Positions 58,060-64,000 of a stretch of 64,000 bases of DNA are shown here, one piece after another (the stretch's first letter is position 1; each line of letters begins with the position of its first letter). Below the pieces are notes generated by a model. That model worked only from the letters and a program-made list of their open reading frames with translations, searched no databases and was not told where the DNA came from. Both the position numbers and the translations under genes were made by a program. This DNA comes from Paramacrobiotus metropolitanus (taxonomy: Eukaryota; Tardigrada; Eutardigrada; Parachela; Macrobiotidae), in contig NW_026570228.1 of assembly GCF_019649055.1 (NCBI RefSeq), positions 1,860,001 through 1,924,000 on the forward strand. Direction: 5' to 3'.

Positions 58060-59769
58060 TCAATCACGGCGCAACTGATAATCGATGAAATTGGTGCCAT
58101 CCTTGGTCAGTGCCATGATCGTAACCGTATCGCCCGTATAGACATCCCGTTCCGCCGCCGCCAGGTATGAATCTTTAATCAGTTTGATGGCCTTTTCCAT
58201 CGTCAGTTCAGGCGGAGCCTGAATCGGCACATCACTCAGCGTCCTCTTCATTCCGATCTGCAAAAAAGTAATTTTTCTAACATCCTGCTCATTCGGTTTC
58301 ACAGCATTAGCGATTTATCTACTTTACAGTATCATCTTTGCGTGTACGAAATTTCAGTAACCCGACAAATATAAAAATCAAATTGTGTAAAATACAAGTG
58401 CTAATTATTAATAGGACCAACAGCAGAATCAGGGTAAACAGTTGCTGGATATTCCCAAACCGCAAAAACGATCTCAAATTCGTGTACATAATGCTTATCG
58501 GTCCTATTGCTGTTAGCAGCATACGAGTATAAATGCAGCGGTTCCAGATACACAAAATTAACTTTATCACATAAAGTAAATTCATACGACAGATTGCTAA
58601 TGCTTTTAACAGAAAGCCATTCAAGAGAGATAAGTACACCATTACGACGCGTACCTGATTATGTAGGAAAGGATGCACAAGATTTTCCGCGCTGCCTTGA
58701 ATAACGTAGTCGAAAAATTCCGGTGTACCAACAGGATCATAAGAGGCGACGAGACCGCGTCCTATTAAATACAACATCTTATAACGTCATATTAAATATG
58801 ATTAACAAATACAGATCTTATAACGTAATATTAAACATGATTAACGACAATAAAAACACCCTTTTGGTAGCTGTTTATCGCTACAAAACCACTTCGTATG
58901 GTTTTTCGAGTATAATGTTTCAGCTTTTAAGGAGTAAGTGCAGAATCATTAAATTCATCATTGGTAGTAGTACCAACTATAATTAAACAGTGACTTAAAA
59001 CCACCATGTAAGTTAATACATTGTACAACATGTTAAAGTTAATACAACATGTTAAGTTGACATCATAAAAATTTAAACAACGATGTGAACAGAAAAAATG
59101 ATTAAATTCATAAATGTTAGTGGAGAATGACGATGCGAACGGATAATACTATCCAATCAGGGATTTTCGAAAGACCAGAACGGTCGCTACTTACCATCGC
59201 GATCCAAACCAGCAACGATCGGTCGAACATAGAACGGGAAGAATCTGCGTCCGTACAAAGTGGGCAGCATCAGCGCCATCATGGCTTTCGTCGACATCTC
59301 CTCGCCATGCTCATGGACAAACAACTACAAAACATCGTATGTTTCACCGTGCAACCATTAACCAATTCCGTACCGTAAACATACTTTCATGCGAACTTCG
59401 AGATTTTTCACCAACGTCAAGACATCAGCATGGAACCCTGCGCAGGCGAAGACAGTTTGCTTCGAGCTGCAAAAAAAGAACGCTGTAATTCCTTCCCGGA
59501 GAAGTGAAAGTTGTATTTGTAACCAACGCACAGCGGATAGATTTTCGGTGTTACGCGAGACAAAATTGTGGATCCTGTGCTCAATCGGCTGTCGCACGCA
59601 ACGAGAACATAATCCTGTCCAGCAATGGCTGCCACGGTACTACAAGGAAAAATTTGTTGCTTTCAGCTTTCTGCTTTCAAATTTGCGATCTCTCCCAGTG
59701 CGCAGTCAAAGTGTTCCAGTCGACCAGCTCTTACCCTCCATTGTCATCATAAGGATTGAAGTCACCCAT
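58060..59769 (-). CDS. PSMB1: Proteasome subunit beta type-1 (beta-6)
   Basis: PSMB1 is a non-catalytic beta subunit of the 20S proteasome core. Exons in transcript order: 59769-59735, 59639-59532, 59466-59385, 59324-59195, 58761-58655 and 58257-58060, 660 nt and 219 residues, all in phase. Landmarks: MGDFNPYDDNGGTVAAIAGQ, ACDSRLSTGSTILSR, KIYPLSKQTVFACAGFHADV, MLPTLYGRRFFPFYV, ASYDPVG, and AAAERDVYTGD near the end. The catalytic N-terminal Thr and Lys33 of active subunits are not expected in this subunit, and NGGT without a processing site fits. It is shorter than the human protein (241) because the N-terminal propeptide is nearly missing. That could mean an unseen upstream start or a real loss. 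Divergent from the SKAR-like gene. Confidence 0.93.
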
Positions 59770-60263
59770 TATAACCGTTCAGAAAATGATAAAGCAAAAA
59801 TCAGTAGACAATCCAAATGTTTGATCAAATAAAAAGACCAAACGCAAACTGAAAGTATTTTTTTGCAAATAAACTGTCAAACACTCAAACTCAAAACTGA
59901 CTGTGAAAAGTGAATTTCAGAATTTTGTTGTGTCACGGAATACTTATGTGATGGTATTTCCATTTCCGCTGGGCACGGTATTCCATTTCCATTGCCGAAA
60001 TACATTCCGCCACGCGCCAGCATTTCCAATTAGAATGCATTGAATCAATGGGACATGCGGAAATCGTTGCCTGTCGGCTGTTGGCAACTGGCAATCAAAC
60101 GAAACCGACAGTGATCAGAATCTGGGATTTAGTCGACCTCATAAACCGAAACATTTTTTTGTAATTTAATTGTTTTAACAACCCGTCCCTGCATTTGTCT
60201 ATTCCGGAAAACCCTATATTAGTGTATTTATATCTTCCGGAATCTGATCTTTAAATTTTAATC
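59770..60263. promoter_or_regulatory. Divergent promoter region, PSMB1 (-) and SKAR-like (+)
   Basis: Only 494 bp separate the start codons on opposite strands. There is no obvious TATA box. The GCACGGTATTCCATTTCC and CGGAATACTTATGTGATGGT stretches contain repeated GGAAT and TTCC elements, but I cannot assign a factor. Confidence 0.45.
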
Positions 60264-62657
60264 ATGGTGAATCCAAGGTAGAGAATTTTTCTGTATAATT
60301 TATCGCGGATTACTGGCTGTTTTGAGCAAGGCTTTGGTTTACGGGATCTGTCTTTCCTTGCAGGCGTTCCAAGCGCCTCAATCCACTAGGAATAGCTGGT
60401 GTCCAGACATCGCGGGGACGGGGAAGAGGCGGCGGACGGGGTGGTGCGCGTGGCAAGGGCCGTGCAGCGGTGATCGATGCCCGCGCCAACATCAACCAGC
60501 GTCAAGCGAGGTTCGTATTTTTGCCGTGCTCCATGGATCCTGCGTTGCACCCTGGCATAACTTTGCCAGTTCGGCCAGAATCTGCAGTTTTCGTTGATGC
60601 GGTAGGGGCGGCCGACGCGGACGGGGGATGGGTGTCCGATCGCGGCTGGGTGGACGGATCAGCGATGCCCGACAGATTCTGGATTCGCAGCAAGCAGCGC
60701 GCGGCGGTGGTGGTCGCAGCGGTCGCGGGGTAAGTACGGTACAATTACAATTCATGGTGTTTTGCCACTTTTCGTCACAGTTGATTTTGAAATATTACTG
60801 TCCAGAAAGTTTACGTACATGCCCCTGCAAAACAAAACTGAAAGGATTGCTGCGATTCGAATTTTCAAAAAGCACTACTGCTGAATATTGAAAATTTTTT
60901 AAAATTCGTGGTTTTGTTACTTTTGTTGGCTGTAGCCCGTATTCTAGCTTTCATGCAAAGTTTTTGATTAAATGCGGCGTGCAGAAGTTGAAGATGGTTA
61001 GAATCATTGCTTATAATTGGGGGGGGGGGTGCCTATCTAAATACGGTTGTCTGGCAGTCAGATAATAAAATGTTATTAATTATTGGTGCTTTTTGATTGT
61101 TTGTCTTGCAGACTCCAAGTCGTTCCCGGATTTCACGCCCTTCTGCCGTTGCCGCCGTGCTGAACAGTTTGAGCTTAACCACCACATCCGAGCGGAATGT
61201 GTTCAGCCAGGCCGTGGTAAGTAAATCTGATTTCACATTTTAACAAATCCCGGAAAGCGATGTTAGACGCTGGCGCTACCAACTTGAGCATTTGCAAAAG
61301 TAATATATATTTTGTGGCGTTTGTAGTACGGTGGAAGTTTCGTGGGTATTCCGTTGAACTTTGCGCAGTGATATGTTGATCTTGTTTGCAAAATTGTTTT
61401 TCTTAAAAAGAAAAACTTTTTTGATTCTTTATTTTAATCAACACTAATTATGCAAGAACTGATTGTCATCCACGTTGATTTGAATGTTTTAGCGTGCAGC
61501 AATGGCTCCCGTCATTGCTCCCTTACTGAGTCGCGGAAGCACAACAACAGTCACATCCGTTCGTACTCCCGGCAACACCGGAAATGGTCCGTGTGCGCTG
61601 CGCGTGGCGAATCTGGCACAGACGGTCACCGTCAGCGATTTAAACGTCAGTGTTGCTGTATTCTTCTTTCTTATGGGACGCCATGGAATGTTACTGTGGC
61701 TTTCCCTATAGGATCTCTTCAGCACCTACCCAAGCTATGTCAGTGCTGATTTCGAGGCCGGAGGCATCGCGGTGGTGCGTTTTGCCAAGCGGGATGCCGC
61801 CGAAGTGGCCATGGAGGAGTACAACAATCGCGAGCTGGATGGTAAGTACTTTCTATTTGCACAAAACCGACCCGTGATGCGACCTTATTGCGTTGATTGT
61901 CGCTAAAACACCGCATCTACAAATTACAATCTATCACAACGCGGTTTAGTTTATTTTCGTTCGTTCGTTGTTATTTATTTCCCATCAAGCTTGCAACTGG
62001 TTATTTTTCTTTTACAGAGCCTATTTAATTTTATCATAAGTTGCCCTTACAGTCTAATCGTGGTGAGACCACTATAATATTGTCGTCGCTGCATAATGTG
62101 AATTGTTTGCGCATTTGGTAGTAGGTAACTTAGTGCAACATAAGAGATTTAGCGTAGTGCAAGTGCAACGGATGTTTATGGCCGGTACAATCAAAATGGC
62201 AGTTAGCGCACGACTGAAGCATATAAAATTCTCTGCAAATGCTCGGCTGCCGGTTTCTTTTTTAAATACTGACTCGTATGTGCAACTACTTAATTAAAAC
62301 CTGGTCGTTTGTTTTGCACACTTAATAAGTTGGAAAAATTAATGGTAAACTTTAACCGTAAGCTGAATTTGTATTTGGAAGTCCACGCAGTTTGAATGAG
62401 TATGACTACTGGTCAGGGACTGAAGCAAACACTTTATCATTATTATTTGCATCTACAACCACCCGAAAATAATTTTCCGCACATTACAAAGCTGTTCTCT
62501 ATTCATCGATTGCGTTAAATTACAATAAAATTTGAAAGGTGTCCATAATTTTTGTTTCTTTACAGGCCGCACAATGGTGATCCAGCTAGATACCGCACCC
62601 AGCGCCGCCAGCCACGGCGCCATGTCTCGCCTGGGTCCGAAGCCTTCTCTAAGCTAA
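60264..62657 (+). CDS. POLDIP3: POLDIP3/SKAR-like RRM protein (mRNA export factor)
   Basis: Seven exons, 60264-60277, 60364-60510, 60606-60729, 61112-61216, 61493-61645, 61712-61841 and 62566-62657, sum to 765 nt and 254 residues with all phases matching. After an Arg/Gly-rich part (RGRGRGGGRGGARGKGR) come DAR elements, VIDARANINQRQAR and ISDARQILDSQQAAR, like the DAR(x)K repeats near the N-terminus of POLDIP3/SKAR. A single RRM (about residues 165-235) reads CALRVANLAQTVTVSDLNDL, then EAGGIAVVRFAKRDAAEVAM, then EEYNNRELDGRTMVIQL, of the Aly/REF type. SKAR couples splicing, export and S6 kinase signalling in mammals. The protein is about half the length of human POLDIP3, so plain Aly-like is the alternative. 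It is the second Aly-type gene in the window; the other starts at 23081. Confidence 0.78.
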
Positions 62658-63488
62658 AAAATCTGTTTTTGCAGCAATATAACGTGCACACTGAGGACTC
62701 TTTTCCACTGTATGCGAAAGAGGTCCGGTTTTTACACAGTTTTTAATGCTTCCGCGATAATATTTTTCGCACTAGAATAGTGCAAGTGGTCATTGTTACG
62801 CATTTTTTGGTGGTTTAAACTAATTTTGTGTGTTCAGTATCTCCCTTAGAAAAAGTATATTTCTACATTTTTATTGTTATTTGATTAATTTTGAACCGCT
62901 TTTTTTGTAAAATCTTTGTATATACAACGCTTGTTAAGCTAACAACGTGCCTAATCGGTTCCCGCAGCCAGAAATATTTGTATCGTGTGAAGTGTGACGT
63001 ATTTATTGTTGGTTGTCCAGGAGTGAATATTAAGAAATAAATTAAAAATCCTGTTGAGTGGTGACTGACCAGTGACCACTCTCTGTGACGTACAAAGTTC
63101 GACATTTATTCCATTTTCTGAATTTTGGTTTGTAATGATGGCAGATGGCATCTTACGATGATAGTAATGTTTGTATTAAAAAATGATGGATTGCAGTACT
63201 TAATGGTGTAAAAAAATTGCAGTTTAAATAAAATTTATCGCACTTTGGTTTTTTCTATACGGAATAGTGATTATTAGGAAAAACCGAGGGATTGGTGGAA
63301 ATTCCTTAAAAAAACATTTAATAAGAAAAATAAATTTATACAGTAAAGTTATTAATAAAATAGTGAATACGAATGTCGAATGCACCAACTGTATTTGTCA
63401 CGGTCTGGAATGTGGAGAAATTTTTATCAGGAAACTTCAATCTAAATGGATCACCGGTTCAGTCGGTATTCGGCCAAGCCCGAAAAAC
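62658..63488. other. Intergenic stretch, nothing recognised
   Basis: AT-rich spacer between the SKAR-like gene and the last, minus-strand gene. AATAAA-type signals occur near 63036 and 63226. No gene is seen. Confidence 0.5.
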
Positions 63489-64000
63489 TCATTCATAAAA
63501 AACACACAAAGCTGAAGCGATTGCGTAAACGCGCGACATCCGCTCGTCCACCACAGCGTTCGTGCCGCGGTCAAAGTGCAGACAGATACCGCCCACCACA
63601 CGAGTGGCTGCCGTGTATACTGCAATATCCGCATACACCTGTGCGTACAGACTACAGAGGCGTGCGGATTAGAGTTCATTCAAAATGCTTTTGATGAGTT
63701 TATTTACGGTTGTTTAATGTTGGCACGAGCTGTATTTTGATCCAGTGTGTATGGTGGTTGGTATCGGATCATAATTACTGAATTGCATACCTTTGACCGT
63801 AATCGGTCTTCTGACAATTATGCCACCATATTAACGCCTGATCGCGGTGGCATAATCGGTTTGGACGGTGTAGTGTGTGGATGTCGTGCGCAGCTGTTCA
63901 TCCTGTCCTTCATCTGCTCCATGTGGAAAAATGGCATCACGAATCCGCTCGAGTCGTCCGCGTCGTTCCAGCGGTACGAGCAAGCACGCTCTTGCCTCAT
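63489..64000 (-). CDS. C-terminal part of an unrecognised protein (incomplete)
   Basis: Two minus-strand stretches look coding. The first, from 63998 down to 63838 or to a stop at 63831, reads ACLLVPLERRGRLERIRDAI then FPHGADEGQDEQLRTTSTHY. The second, 63651-63489, follows a CTCTGTAG acceptor and reads LYAQVYADIAVYTAATRVVG and GICLHFDRGTNAVVDERMSR before a stop. They join in frame if the intron uses a GC donor (GCGTTA after ATCAG). Without it the first part ends at TDYATAIRR. The second part has amphipathic-helix character. The gene continues beyond the right edge and I do not recognise it. The joining is uncertain. Confidence 0.5.

Noticed and set aside
61020-61030. Run of ten G residues
   Set aside because: A lone homopolymer in an intron; most likely simple-sequence slippage.
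1-64000. CRISPR arrays, rRNA or tRNA genes
   Set aside because: No regularly spaced short repeats with unique spacers, no rRNA-like stretches and no tRNA cloverleaf that I could identify by eye. A tRNA scan would be decisive.

Overview
The window is eukaryotic nuclear DNA from a small-genome invertebrate animal. Genes are broken by GT-AG introns, many of only 60-400 bp, AT-rich spacers separate them, and the recognisable proteins are metazoan housekeeping proteins. I suspect a tardigrade or another ecdysozoan, but nothing I can read proves the phylum.

Layout. (1) 1-2212: C-terminal half of chaperonin subunit CCT3. (2) 4752-7016: a two-exon coiled-coil protein of unknown function. (3) 8048-8815: an intronless deoxynucleoside-kinase-family gene. 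(4) 9986-21465: four intronless genes for secreted low-complexity proteins. They share an N-terminal block (TL-GY--Q-G--PS-F-P) and, in three of them, a C-terminal FPR motif; the fourth gene holds large Ala-rich repeats and a probable 2-nt frameshift. (5) 23081-24839: an Aly/REF-like RNA-binding protein. (6) 26134-30580: MLH1, complete in ten exons. (7) 32836-36651: an LRRC20-like leucine-rich-repeat protein. (8) 38652-46386: a cluster of short secreted precursors. They have small exons, phase-1 introns, a Lys/Arg cleavage site early in exon 2 and a hydrophobic core after it, best seen as GFLWGYIL in two members. A Thr-rich mucin-like gene lies on the opposite strand inside the long first intron of one member. 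(9) 47087-48953 (-): a SWEET (SLC50A1) sugar transporter, divergent from (10) 49837-52351 (+): a Frizzled-like seven-pass protein with no visible cysteine-rich domain. Its intron carries a TA-flanked inverted-repeat element and a duplicated splice acceptor. (11) 52908-56349 (-): AP-1 mu, complete in eleven exons. (12) 58060-59769 (-): proteasome subunit beta-1, divergent from (13) 60264-62657 (+): a POLDIP3/SKAR-like mRNA export factor. (14) 63489-64000 (-): the 3' end of an unrecognised gene.

The housekeeping genes are unrelated in function and are simply neighbours. Two local families stand out as candidates for undescribed, lineage-specific systems. One is the structural-looking secreted proteins at 10-21 kb. 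The other is the dibasic-cleaved secreted precursors at 38.6-46.4 kb. Both are tandem clusters whose membership rests on shared sequence blocks, and the second is also supported by conserved intron phase. Gene models given as complete were checked by adding exon lengths, which are multiples of three, and by matching phases across every junction. No transcript evidence was available.
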